A stretch of 7,604 bases of DNA from Propionibacteriaceae bacterium (GTDB lineage Bacteria; Actinomycetota; Actinomycetes; Propionibacteriales; Propionibacteriaceae): NCBI GenBank assembly GCA_027353565.1, contig DAIEHO010000260.1, forward strand, positions 1-7,604, given 5' to 3'. The position numbers were made by a program, and so were the translations under genes. The first letter of the stretch is position 1. Each line of letters begins with the position of its first letter. The notes beneath the pieces were generated by a model. The model was not told the DNA's origin, did not search any database, and worked only from the letters and a program-made list of their open reading frames with translations. Positions 1 to 7,126 of this stretch are shown here, piece by piece.

Positions 1-2
1 GG

Positions 3-584
3 CTGCGCACGGCAAGCCTCACGCGCCAGTGGGTCGTCGGGCTGTCCAGGTACAACGCGTTCGAGATCACGGGTCCGGGTGTCGGCCTCGCTCTCGAGGT
101 CTCCACCGTCGCAACGGGGGTCGGGTTCCTGCTGGCCATCATCATCGGCGTCCGCGCCGCATGGTCGACGACGCGCACGCCGCGTACGGTCGCCGCGGTG
201 ATGCTCGCGATCATCCTCATCATGATCGTCGTCAACAAGTCGCTCAGCCCCCAGTACATCCTGTGGCTGGGCGGCCCGCTGACCGCGCTGGTGGGTGGCG
301 CCGACGGCGACGCACGGCCGTCCCTCAGCTGGCCCGTGGCTTGGGCCGTCGGCGGCTGCGTCCTCGCCTTCCTGACCCAGATCGTGTACCCGATGCAGTA
401 CTCCGACATCGTCTACGGGACCGGCACGCCTCAGGCCGTCGGGAACCTCGTGGTCCGGAACGTGCTGCTCCTCGTGTTCACGGTCATCGTGAGCTGGAAG
501 GCGTGGACGATCACGAGGCGCGCCGGTCGCAACCCAGCGGGAGATGAGTCTCTTGAGATCGAAGTATCTGGTGGCGTGGCCTAG
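3..584 (+). CDS. GT87/DUF2029-type membrane glycosyltransferase, C-terminal part
   Basis: The frame is open from the left edge and ends at TAG 582-584, giving 193 visible residues; the N-terminal part, including any catalytic acidic residues, lies outside the window. The fragment is very hydrophobic, with about five predicted membrane helices, and ends in a short basic then acidic cytoplasmic tail. Between the second and third helices sits NKSLSPQYILWL, the loop motif I associate with the GT87 (DUF2029) family. That family comprises integral-membrane, polyprenyl-phosphate-sugar-dependent glycosyltransferases (GT-C fold), such as the mannosyltransferase PimE of mycobacteria. A role in cell-envelope glycan or glycolipid synthesis is therefore inferred, but donor and acceptor cannot be read from the sequence. 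An ATG at 198 lies inside the transmembrane region and is not a credible start. The next gene, kgd, begins 62 bases later on the same strand and is functionally unrelated. Confidence 0.75.
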   Translation: MRTASLTRQWVVGLSRYNAFEITGPGVGLALEVSTVATGVGFLLAIIIGVRAAWSTTRTPRTVAAVMLAIILIMIVVNKSLSPQYILWLGGPLTALVGGADGDARPSLSWPVAWAVGGCVLAFLTQIVYPMQYSDIVYGTGTPQAVGNLVVRNVLLLVFTVIVSWKAWTITRRAGRNPAGDESLEIEVSGGVA

Positions 585-590
585 CATGGG

Positions 591-620
591 TTGACAGACC
601 GCGATTCATCACCCGGTCTC
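591..620 (+). promoter_or_regulatory. Possible kgd promoter, -35 element only
   Basis: A perfect TTGACA lies at 591-596 in the 62-bp gap before kgd, in otherwise very GC-rich DNA. At 16-18 bp spacing (613-620) no TANNNT-like -10 is present. The match may be fortuitous or may belong to a promoter with a degenerate -10. It is offered only as a candidate. Confidence 0.2.
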
Positions 621-646
621 GACGACGACGAACAACGAGGGGCATC

Positions 647-3600
647 GTGGCCATTCAGCCCGACCAGCACGTATCAGCGACGGCGCAGGACTTCGGCGCC
701 AACGACTGGCTCATCGAGGAGATGTACGAGCGGTACGAGGCCGACCCGTCCTCCGTCGACGCCACGTGGGCAGACTTCTTCCGTGCGCAGGGTGGAACCG
801 CGCCCGTGACGCCGGGGTCCACCGCGAGCCCGGCCACCCCGGTGCCCGCCCCCGCCCAGGCACCTGTCGTGCCACCGCGGCTCGAGCAGGCGCCTCCAGC
901 GGCCGCTCCCTCAGCGCAGACCCCCGCCCCCACCGAGGTGGCTGAGCAGCGGCCTCCCGCACAGGCACCCGGACGGACGCCCGAGCTGCGGCCACCCGCA
1001 CCGCCGGCTCAACGCGCTCCCGGAACCACGTCGCGCCCTGCGCCGACAACGTCGTCGCCCGACCTCGCAACCGGCAGCCAGGCATACCTCCCCGCCCAGC
1101 CCCCGAGCTTCTCGAAGCGTCCGGCGCCCATCAAGGACCAGCCCACCAAGGAGCCGCTGCGCGGCGCCCCGCTGCGTACAGCCAAGAACATGGACATCTC
1201 CCTCCAGATGCCCACGGCGACCAGCGTCCGCACCATCCCGATGAAGCTCGTCATCGACCACCGGATCATGATCAACGCGCACCTGGCCCGCACGATCGGT
1301 GGCAAGGTCTCGTTCACGCACCTCATCGGCTGGGCCATGGTGCAGGCGCTCAAGGCGGTCCCCGCGATGAACGTCGCGTACGAGGTCGTGGACTCCCATC
1401 CCATGCTCGTCGAGCCCGACACCATCAACCTGGGCATCGCGATCGACATGACGAAGCCCGACGGCACCCGTCAGCTCCTCGTCCCGAACATCCGCAGCTG
1501 CGAACAGCTGACGTTCGGCCAGTTCTGGAGCGCGTACGAGGAGGTCGTCTCGAAGGCGCGCAAGGGAACGCTCACCGTCGACGACTTCGCCGGGACGACC
1601 GCGACGCTGACGAACCCCGGCGGCATCGGTACGAACCACTCGATCCCCCGGCTCATGTCCGGCCAGGGCCTCATCCTCGGGGTGGGATCGATCGAGTACG
1701 CACCGGGCTACCTCGGTGCGAGCCACGAGCGCCTCAACGAGATGGGCGTGTCGAAGATCATGACGCTCACCTCGACCTACGACCACCGCGTGATCCAGGG
1801 GGCCCAGTCGGGAGAGTTCCTGCGCACGATGGAGAACCTCCTGCTCGGCAGGAGCGGCTTCTACGAGGACATCTTCACCTCGCTGCGCATCCCGTACGCA
1901 CCTCTCGAGTGGGACACCGACATCTATGTGGGAAGTGCCCCCGAGCTCGTCGACAAGGAGGCACGTGTCCTCGAGCTCATCGCGTCGTACCGGCAGCTCG
2001 GCCACCTCATGGCCGATGTCGACCCGCTGACGTACCGGATGCGGAGCCACCCGGACCTCGCGCTGAAGACGCACGGGCTCACGCTGTGGGACCTCGACCG
2101 GTCGTTCCCATGCGGGTCGCTCGGTGGCAAGACCCGGACGTCGATGACGCTTCGCGACGCGCTCGAGATCCTGCGTGACGCGTACTGCCGGCACGTGGGC
2201 GTCGAGTACATGCACATCACCGACCCCGAGCAGCGCACCTGGCTGCAGGGCAAGCTCGAGCAGCCGCCCGTGGCGCTCAGCCGTGACGAGCATCTGCGGA
2301 TCATGGACAAGCTGAACGAGTCCGAGATCTTCGAGACCTTCCTCCAGACGAAGTTCATCGGCCAGAAGCGCTTCTCCCTCGAGGGTGGCGAGTCGACGAT
2401 CGTCGCGCTCGACGAGATCTGCGAGCAGGCCGCCGACACGGGTCTGAGCGAGGTCATCATCGGGATGCCGCACCGTGGGCGCCTCAACGTGCTCGCCAAC
2501 ATCGTCGGCAAGTCGTACGGCCAGATCTTCCGCGAGTTCGAAGGGAACATGGACCCGTACGGCACCCAGGGCACCGGTGACGTGAAGTACCACCTGGGCG
2601 CCGAGGGCGAGTTCGTGTCCGCCGCGGGCAGCCGGATCCGCACGTCGGTCGCGGCCAACCCGTCCCACCTCGAGGCCGTCGACCCCGTCGTCGAGGGCAT
2701 CGCCCGCGCCAAGCAGGACCGCGTCACCAGCGAGCACCCGTTCCCCGTGCTGCCGATACTTCTCCACGGTGACGCGGCGTTCGCCGGGCAGGGCGTCGTG
2801 TACGAGACGCTGCAGATGTCGCAGCTGCGCGGCTACAGGACCGGCGGCACGATCCACCTCGTCGTCAACAACCAGGTCGGCTTCACCACCGCCCCGTTCG
2901 AGTCCCGCAGCTCCACGTACTGCACGGATGTGGCCAAGGTCGTCGAGGCACCGGTCTTCCACGTCAACGGCGACGACCCGGACGCGTGCGTACGCGTGGC
3001 GCGCCTGGCGTTCGAGTTCCGCCAGCGGTTCGCGAAGGACGTCGTCATCGACCTTGTGTGCTACCGCAAGCGCGGCCACAACGAGGGCGACGACCCGAGC
3101 TTCACGCAGCCGCTGATGTACGACCTCATCGAGGCCAAGCGATCGACCCGCAAGATCTACACGGATGCGCTCATCGGCCGTGGGGACATCACCACGGACG
3201 ACGCCGACGAGTACGCCGAGAAGTTCCGCATCCGGCTCGAGACGGTCTTCAAGGAGATCCGCTTGATGACCGCCGAGGCCTCCGCGGAGGAGGAGTACCG
3301 GAAGGTCCCGTACTACCCGTCGAAGCTCGGGAAGGGCGTGGGCACCAGCATCAGCCCAGAGGTCATGGAACGGGTCGCCGCTGCCATGACGGCGTTCCCC
3401 GAAGGCTTCACCGTGCACCCCAAGGTGCTGCCCCAGCTCGAGCGTCGCGCACAGATGATCCGTACCGGCCCGCTGGACTGGGCGACCGCCGAGGCGCTCG
3501 CCGTCGGCTCGCTGCTGATCGAGGGCCGCCCTGTCCGCATGACCGGGCAGGACACGCGACGCGGGACGTTCTCGCAGCGGTTCGCCGCCGTGGTCGACCG

Positions 3601-4528
3601 CCGTACGAACGACTCCTGGGTGCCCCTGCAGCACCTTGCCGAGTCGCAGGGCACGTTCGACATCTACGACTCCCTGCTGAGCGAGTACGCGGCCATGGGA
3701 TTCGAGTACGGCTACTCCGTCGCGGCTCCCGAGGCTCTGGTCTGCTGGGAGGGCCAGTTCGGCGACTTCGCCAACGGCGCTCAGACGATCATCGACGAGT
3801 TCATCGCGGCCGGGCAGGCGAAGTGGACCCAGAAGTCGGGGGTCGTGCTGCTGCTGCCCCACGGCTACGAGGGACAGGGCCCCGACCACTCCAGCGCCCG
3901 CATCGAGCGCTGGCTGCAGCTGTGCTCCGAGGGGGCGCTCGCTGTGTGCCAGCCGTCCACCCCGGCGAGCTACTTCCACCTGCTCCGCACGCATGCGTAC
4001 GTGAACTGGCACCGCCCGCTCGCGATCATCACCCCCAAGTCGATGCTGCGCAACAAGCTCGCGATGTCGATGCCGTCGGACATCACGAACGGCAGCTGGC
4101 AGCCGGCGATGGACGACCCGACGATCACCGACCCGACGTCCGTGACCCGCCTGGTGCTGTGCTCCGGCAAGATCCGCTGGGAGCTCGTGGCCGCCCGCGA
4201 GAAGTACGGGCTGCAGGGACAGGTGGCGATCATCCCGCTCGAGCGGCTGTACCCGCTGCCGACGAAGGAGCTCGCCGCGATCCTCGAGCGCTACCGTCAC
4301 GTCACGGACGTCCGGTTCGCCCAGGACGAGCCGTCGAACCAGGGCTCCTGGTGGTACATGGAGCGCAACCTGCCTGCGGCGATCAAGGCAGTGCTGCCCG
4401 ACTACGACCTCGTCATGACGCCGTTCACCAGGGCCGAGTCGTCGGCCCCCTCGGTCGGCTCGCACCACCTGCACGAGGAGCAGGAGGCTGCGCTCGTCAA
4501 GGCCGCCCTGGGCGGACAGGACTCCTAG
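647..4528 (+). CDS. kgd: Multifunctional 2-oxoglutarate decarboxylase/dehydrogenase E1 with fused E2 succinyltransferase domain (Kgd/OdhA)
   Basis: This 1293-residue enzyme decarboxylates 2-oxoglutarate with thiamine diphosphate and Mg2+ and feeds succinyl transfer in the actinobacterial 2-oxoglutarate dehydrogenase supercomplex of the TCA cycle. The N-terminal segment (about 1-45) contains NDWLIEEMYERY and then DFF, typical of E1o proteins. A Pro/Ala-rich linker spans about 50-165. An E2-type acyltransferase domain (about 180-410) has TYDHR with the expected catalytic His380 and no lipoyl domain, as usual for OdhA. The E1 part (about 430-1293) shows HRGR (609-612), the ThDP/Mg motif starting HGD (707-709) and ending in NN (741-742), WEGQFGDF (1034-1041) and HGYEGQGPDHSS from 1072. 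The start is GTG 647, supported by GAGGGG at 637-642 and by the conserved N-terminus. Members I know are about 1220-1260 residues; the extra length here appears to be in the linker. The family is known to be inhibited by the FHA protein OdhI/GarA, which is not encoded here. Confidence 0.97.
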   Translation: MAIQPDQHVSATAQDFGANDWLIEEMYERYEADPSSVDATWADFFRAQGGTAPVTPGSTASPATPVPAPAQAPVVPPRLEQAPPAAAPSAQTPAPTEVAEQRPPAQAPGRTPELRPPAPPAQRAPGTTSRPAPTTSSPDLATGSQAYLPAQPPSFSKRPAPIKDQPTKEPLRGAPLRTAKNMDISLQMPTATSVRTIPMKLVIDHRIMINAHLARTIGGKVSFTHLIGWAMVQALKAVPAMNVAYEVVDSHPMLVEPDTINLGIAIDMTKPDGTRQLLVPNIRSCEQLTFGQFWSAYEEVVSKARKGTLTVDDFAGTTATLTNPGGIGTNHSIPRLMSGQGLILGVGSIEYAPGYLGASHERLNEMGVSKIMTLTSTYDHRVIQGAQSGEFLRTMENLLLGRSGFYEDIFTSLRIPYAPLEWDTDIYVGSAPELVDKEARVLELIASYRQLGHLMADVDPLTYRMRSHPDLALKTHGLTLWDLDRSFPCGSLGGKTRTSMTLRDALEILRDAYCRHVGVEYMHITDPEQRTWLQGKLEQPPVALSRDEHLRIMDKLNESEIFETFLQTKFIGQKRFSLEGGESTIVALDEICEQAADTGLSEVIIGMPHRGRLNVLANIVGKSYGQIFREFEGNMDPYGTQGTGDVKYHLGAEGEFVSAAGSRIRTSVAANPSHLEAVDPVVEGIARAKQDRVTSEHPFPVLPILLHGDAAFAGQGVVYETLQMSQLRGYRTGGTIHLVVNNQVGFTTAPFESRSSTYCTDVAKVVEAPVFHVNGDDPDACVRVARLAFEFRQRFAKDVVIDLVCYRKRGHNEGDDPSFTQPLMYDLIEAKRSTRKIYTDALIGRGDITTDDADEYAEKFRIRLETVFKEIRLMTAEASAEEEYRKVPYYPSKLGKGVGTSISPEVMERVAAAMTAFPEGFTVHPKVLPQLERRAQMIRTGPLDWATAEALAVGSLLIEGRPVRMTGQDTRRGTFSQRFAAVVDRRTNDSWVPLQHLAESQGTFDIYDSLLSEYAAMGFEYGYSVAAPEALVCWEGQFGDFANGAQTIIDEFIAAGQAKWTQKSGVVLLLPHGYEGQGPDHSSARIERWLQLCSEGALAVCQPSTPASYFHLLRTHAYVNWHRPLAIITPKSMLRNKLAMSMPSDITNGSWQPAMDDPTITDPTSVTRLVLCSGKIRWELVAAREKYGLQGQVAIIPLERLYPLPTKELAAILERYRHVTDVRFAQDEPSNQGSWWYMERNLPAAIKAVLPDYDLVMTPFTRAESSAPSVGSHHLHEEQEAALVKAALGGQDS

Positions 4529-4702
4529 GTGTACGACACCGACCGCGGCATCGAGGAGCTGGACCGGCGCCGCGGCGAGGAGACGGTGACGCTCGCGTGG
4601 CTCGCCGAGGAGCTCCGGACCTTCGTCGACCTGCACCCCGAGTTCGAGACTCCCGTCGACCGACTCGCCACATGGCTGGCGCGCCCGGAGGACGACGAGT
4701 GA
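4529..4702 (+). CDS. Small DUF6104-type protein, translationally coupled to kgd
   Basis: This is a 57-residue acidic protein whose GTG start directly follows the TAG of kgd with no intervening base. A purine-rich ribosome site (AGGA, 4518-4521) lies inside the last codons of kgd, so translation is probably coupled. It begins VYDTDRGIEELDRRRGEE, continues with a WLAEELRTFVDLHPEFE segment (about 24-40) and ends RLATWLARPEDDE. I recognise this pattern as the short DUF6104 family (about 58-60 residues in Streptomyces and relatives); the function of the family is unknown to me. There is no signal peptide or membrane segment, and the composition suggests two or three amphipathic helices. The position suggests a role tied to Kgd or simple co-transcription, but this is inference. 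The identification rests on remembered family sequences plus the intact frame and conserved-looking content. Confidence 0.85.
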   Translation: MYDTDRGIEELDRRRGEETVTLAWLAEELRTFVDLHPEFETPVDRLATWLARPEDDE

Positions 4703-4711
4703 CGGACGCTC

Positions 4712-5125
4712 CTAGACCTCCGGGAGGTCGTCGTCGACGCCTCCGCGTGATCGTCTGAGGGCATGGGTGGTGCTCGGCAGGACACCGCACACCGTGATCA
4801 CCGCGCTCAGCGCCGCAACGACGCTCCAGAGCGGAACGTTGGATGGCAGCGAGCTCACGGCGACGGCGAGGTTGAGGAGTGCGCTGCCGACGAGAGCGCC
4901 GCGGATGTAGAACCGCTGACGCCACGTGGTGACCGAGATCCAGCCCAGCAACGCTCCGTACAGGAGAAGCATGACCCCGACCCCGATCGAGAACCGCCCG
5001 TGGGGCTGTACCGCCGAGCCGACGGCCAACCCGACGACGACTAGGGCGAACACGCCCGTGAGGAGGGCTGCCACGCTCAACGGGATGGGCCGTGACACCG
5101 GGTGCCGGCGCTCGGGCACGCTCAT
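4712..5125 (-). CDS. Four-helix membrane protein of unknown function
   Basis: The product has 137 residues if translation starts at the ATG at 5125, which is preceded by AGGAG with 5 bases spacing. An in-frame ATG at 5143, six codons upstream, has no ribosome site. Hydrophobic segments at about 16-38, 45-67, 74-93 and 98-117 predict four membrane helices. The basic N-terminus (PERRHPVSRP) and the RR/DDD-rich C-terminus would both be cytoplasmic. A WRQRFYIRG loop (about 68-76) lies between helices 2 and 3. I do not recognise the family and see no catalytic motif. It is divergent from whiB1 with 179 bp between them and convergent with kgd and its small downstream gene. The frame is convincing because of the regular helix pattern, the good ribosome site and the absence of a competing frame. 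A shared control region with whiB1 is possible. Confidence 0.8.
   Translation of the reverse strand: MSVPERRHPVSRPIPLSVAALLTGVFALVVVGLAVGSAVQPHGRFSIGVGVMLLLYGALLGWISVTTWRQRFYIRGALVGSALLNLAVAVSSLPSNVPLWSVVAALSAVITVCGVLPSTTHALRRSRGGVDDDLPEV
4715..4729. terminator. Weak palindrome between convergent genes, possible terminator
   Basis: GACCTCCGGGAGGTC is symmetric (7-bp arms around one base) and begins 13 bases after the stop of the DUF6104-type gene. It overlaps the last codons of the opposing membrane-protein gene. As RNA it would form about a 5-bp stem with a 5-base loop and has no T tract, so a terminator role is only possible. No better hairpin separates the two convergent genes, whose stops are 9 bases apart. 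Confidence 0.2.
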
Positions 5126-5153
5126 CGAAGCTCCTCGTCTCATGATTTCGATC

Positions 5154-5168
5154 CTGTGAATCCCACAG
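5154..5168. promoter_or_regulatory. Perfect inverted repeat CTGTG-N5-CACAG, candidate operator
   Basis: CTGTGAATCCCACAG has perfect 5-bp arms. It lies 28 bp upstream of the membrane-protein start and is centred at 5161, about 65 bp before the transcription start I predict for whiB1 (near 5226). That would be an activator-like position for whiB1. The arms resemble CRP/FNR half sites, but the spacing (TGTG-N5-CACA rather than TGTG-N8-CACA) does not fit a CRP box, so the binding protein is unknown. Confidence 0.35.
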
Positions 5169-5213
5169 AGTGGTCAGACACCGTCTCGATAACGACTTCT
5201 TTCGCCTGAACCC

Positions 5214-5219
5214 TAAACT
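5214..5219 (+). promoter_or_regulatory. Candidate -10 element of whiB1
   Basis: TAAACT fits the actinobacterial TANNNT -10 pattern and lies in the most AT-rich part of the gap. No recognisable -35 is found at 16-18 bp upstream. Initiation near 5226 would leave an untranslated leader of about 80 bases before whiB1. On the opposite strand the overlapping TAGTTT could equally serve the divergent membrane-protein gene. Confidence 0.35.
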
Positions 5220-5247
5220 ATGGTGGTTTTGAGGCTCCCCGGGTGCT

Positions 5248-5259
5248 TACCGGTCGGTA
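5248..5259. promoter_or_regulatory. Perfect inverted repeat TACCG-GT-CGGTA, candidate repressor operator
   Basis: TACCGGTCGGTA has perfect 5-bp arms around a 2-base centre, a form reminiscent of TetR-family operators. It lies 45 bp before the whiB1 start and just downstream of its predicted transcription start, where a bound protein would block transcription. No regulator of this class is encoded in the window, so the assignment is inferred from symmetry and position only. Confidence 0.35.
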
Positions 5260-5304
5260 GTCTTCCCCAACGGAGCCGTTACTAGCACAAGGAGCTTCAC
5301 CCGA

Positions 5305-5556
5305 ATGGACTGGCGTGACAGGGCTGCCTGTCTCACGGAAGACCCCGAGCTGTTCTTCCCGATCGGCAACACGGGTCCCGCGCTGCTCCAGATCGAGGAT
5401 GCGAAACGGGTGTGCGCGCGCTGCGAGGTACGAGACCGCTGCCTGCAATGGGCACTGGACGCAGGGCAGGACCATGGCGTCTGGGGAGGCATGAGCGAGG
5501 ACGAGCGTCGGGCGCTGAAGCGTCGAGCCGCCCGGTCCCGCATGCGCGCCGGCTGA
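5305..5556 (+). CDS. whiB1: WhiB-family iron-sulfur transcriptional regulator, WhiB1 type
   Basis: This 83-residue protein covers the whole WhiB fold. The four cluster-binding cysteines are Cys9, Cys37, Cys40 and Cys46 (C-X27-C-X2-C-X5-C), identical in position to those I recall for M. tuberculosis WhiB1. They are followed by the GVWGGMSEDERRALKRR block from residue 58: the glycine-rich turn and the basic segment used for sigma factor and DNA contact. MDWRDRAACLTEDPELFFP at the N-terminus also matches WhiB1. Family knowledge: WhiB1 carries a nitric-oxide-sensitive [4Fe-4S] cluster, binds the C-terminal region of the primary sigma factor and is essential in mycobacteria. The start is ATG 5305 with AAGGAG at 5289-5294, a somewhat long 10-base spacing. 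It is convergent with pdtaS, an arrangement I also recall for mycobacteria. Assignment to the WhiB1 subfamily rather than another WhiB rests on the length, the N-terminus and the neighbours. Confidence 0.95.
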   Translation: MDWRDRAACLTEDPELFFPIGNTGPALLQIEDAKRVCARCEVRDRCLQWALDAGQDHGVWGGMSEDERRALKRRAARSRMRAG

Positions 5557-5577
5557 TCCAGCCCATCGGCATCGCGC

Positions 5578-5615
5578 GGGGCGGGCCACCGCCGTGCCGT
5601 CCCGGAGCGCGCCCC
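5578..5615. terminator. GC-rich inverted repeats between convergent whiB1 and pdtaS
   Basis: The 87-bp gap holds nested inverted repeats: GGCGG-GCCA-CCGCC at 5580-5593, and alternatively GGGGCG (5578-5583) pairing with CGCCCC (5610-5615). Neither is followed by T residues on either strand. Such a structure could end transcription from both sides, but stems this short are expected by chance in DNA of this composition. Confidence 0.25.
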
Positions 5616-5643
5616 ACAACCCGTCGAGCGAACCCTCCGGTCG

Positions 5644-7119
5644 CTAGGCCTTGCCGACCGGCACCTCGACCACCGCACGCGCCCCTGGGCCGTCGGGGTT
5701 GGGTCCCAGCTCGAACTGGCCGTGCAGGTCCGAGACGAGCGTCTCGACGATCGACAGTCCCAGGCTGGACGTGTTGGCCGGGTCGAAGTCGTCAGGAAGC
5801 CCGCGACCGTTGTCCGTGACCTCGATCCGTAGCGTCGAGCCCCGCCGCAGCGGCGTGACGACCACCTCGCCGGACCCCGACTCGAATCCGTGCTCGATGG
5901 CGTTCTGGCACAGCTCGGTCAGTACCAGGCTCAGGCTCGTGGCCGCGGCCGCGGCGATCTCGCCGAACGTCCCGTTGCGCCGTGCGTTCACCTTCCCCCG
6001 TGAGGCCGCCACGTCACCGACGTGGCGCAGCAGCCGGTCCATGACGTCGTCGAACTCCACGCGACCGTCGAACGTCTGCGACAGGATCTCGTGCACGATG
6101 GCGATGGCCTGTACTCGCGACATCGCGTGGTGCAGCGCGGTGACGCCCTCCTCGGACTGGATCCGGCGCGCCTGCAGCCTCAGCAGCGCGGCCACGGTCT
6201 GGAGGTTGTTCTTGACGCGGTGGTGGATCTCGCGGATCGTCGCGTCCTTGGTGACGAGCTGCCTCTCGCGGCGCCTCAGCTCGGTCGTGTCGCGGCAGAC
6301 CAGCAACGTGCCGATCGGTCCGTTCTCGTCGGTCAGAGGCACGACCTTGACGGTGATCGACCCACGGTCGGTCTCGACCTCGACCGTCGCCGGGATCTGC
6401 TGGCTGATCACCTTCGTGGGGGACTCGTCGGTGGGCTCTGCCCCGACCATGAGCGTCGACGTGAGCTGCGCGATGTCCTCGCCCACGAGGTCGCCCTGGA
6501 GACCCAGACGTCGGTAGGCCGAGACCGCGTTGGGGGAGGCGTACGACACGACCCCGTCCTCGTTGAGCCGGATGATCCCCTCCCCGATCCGAGGGACCCC
6601 GGACGCGAGGGCGCGCTGGGACGACTTGCCTGACGTGTACGGGAAGTCGCCGCGCCAGAGCATGTCGGTGAGGATGTCCGCGATCTCGCGGTAGTTGTCC
6701 TCGAGGGCGCCCGGAGCCCGTACCCCCATCTGGTTGGTGTGCCGCTCGATGACAGCCAGGCAGCGCCCGTCGCGTACGACCGGGATCGCCCAGACGTCGA
6801 CCGGGACCCCGGCCTGGAGCTTGTTGTCGCCGGCTTCGCAGACGACCTCCGAGAGGTACGCCTCCGTGACGAGGTGCTCCGGGTCGTAGCTGATGACCTC
6901 GCCGACGACGTCATCCTCGAGCGCGGTCGGACCGGTGGCTGGGCGGATCTGGGCGGCCGCCCAGAACTCGTTGTCGTCGGTCCCGGGGACCCAGCAGATG
7001 AGGTCCGAGAAGCTCAGATCCGCCAGCAGGTGCCACTCGCTCACGATCTCCGTGAGGATCGCGACATCCGCGGGGCCGAGATCGGTGTGGTCAGCGACGA
7101 CCTGGGCCAAGGAGAGCAT
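5644..7119 (-). CDS. pdtaS: Cytosolic sensor histidine kinase, PdtaS type (GAF-PAS-HisKA_2-HATPase)
   Basis: The product has 491 residues and no membrane segment or signal peptide. An N-terminal GAF-like domain (about 1-155, beginning MLSLAQVVADHT) is followed by a PAS domain (about 175-285, with GIIRLNEDGVVSYASPNAVSAY). Next is a HisKA_2 dimerisation domain with REIHHRVKNNLQTVAALLRL, where His299/His300 include the phosphoacceptor. The C-terminal ATPase has an N box (ELCQNAIEHGF, about 402-412), a G1 box (DNGRGLP, 436-442) and a G2 box (SSLGLSIV, 451-458), all intact. This matches M. tuberculosis PdtaS, which phosphorylates the ANTAR RNA-binding antiterminator PdtaR; no PdtaR gene is in view. 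I chose ATG 7119 because the N-terminus then matches mycobacterial PdtaS in length and a -10-like TACAGT lies just upstream, suggesting a leaderless message. A GTG three codons earlier (7128) is the alternative. Neither has a good ribosome site. Confidence 0.95.
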   Translation of the reverse strand: MLSLAQVVADHTDLGPADVAILTEIVSEWHLLADLSFSDLICWVPGTDDNEFWAAAQIRPATGPTALEDDVVGEVISYDPEHLVTEAYLSEVVCEAGDNKLQAGVPVDVWAIPVVRDGRCLAVIERHTNQMGVRAPGALEDNYREIADILTDMLWRGDFPYTSGKSSQRALASGVPRIGEGIIRLNEDGVVSYASPNAVSAYRRLGLQGDLVGEDIAQLTSTLMVGAEPTDESPTKVISQQIPATVEVETDRGSITVKVVPLTDENGPIGTLLVCRDTTELRRRERQLVTKDATIREIHHRVKNNLQTVAALLRLQARRIQSEEGVTALHHAMSRVQAIAIVHEILSQTFDGRVEFDDVMDRLLRHVGDVAASRGKVNARRNGTFGEIAAAAATSLSLVLTELCQNAIEHGFESGSGEVVVTPLRRGSTLRIEVTDNGRGLPDDFDPANTSSLGLSIVETLVSDLHGQFELGPNPDGPGARAVVEVPVGKA

Positions 7120-7126
7120 GCGTGTC

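Noticed and set aside
591..809. A 72-codon plus-strand frame starting in the gap before kgd.
   Set aside because: It overlaps the conserved N-terminus of kgd in another frame and encodes Ser/Thr/Arg-rich sequence with no resemblance to a protein family.
911..4636. A 1241-codon open frame on the minus strand, antisense to kgd, and a 590-codon plus-strand frame at 2986-4758.
   Set aside because: Both are by-products of the GC-rich third positions of kgd. Their translations are Arg/Asp/His/Gly-rich low-complexity text with no domain, while kgd itself is unmistakable.
5154..5168. A CRP (TGTGA-N6-TCACA) box controlling whiB1.
   Set aside because: The arms look similar, but the spacing is three bases too short, so it is kept only as an unassigned inverted repeat.
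5177..5181. GACAC, the core motif bound by the sporulation regulator WhiA.
   Set aside because: A single five-base match is expected by chance, and there is no independent reason to expect WhiA control here.
5220..5285. A 21-codon frame (ATG 5220 to TAG 5283-5285) in the whiB1 leader, a possible upstream ORF.
   Set aside because: Its ATG directly abuts the putative -10 element and would lie before the transcription start; it has no ribosome site and no recognisable content.
5651..6517. Long plus-strand frames opposite pdtaS (5651-6517 and 6022-6633).
   Set aside because: They are antisense shadows of a kinase gene with all motifs intact; their translations have no domain features.
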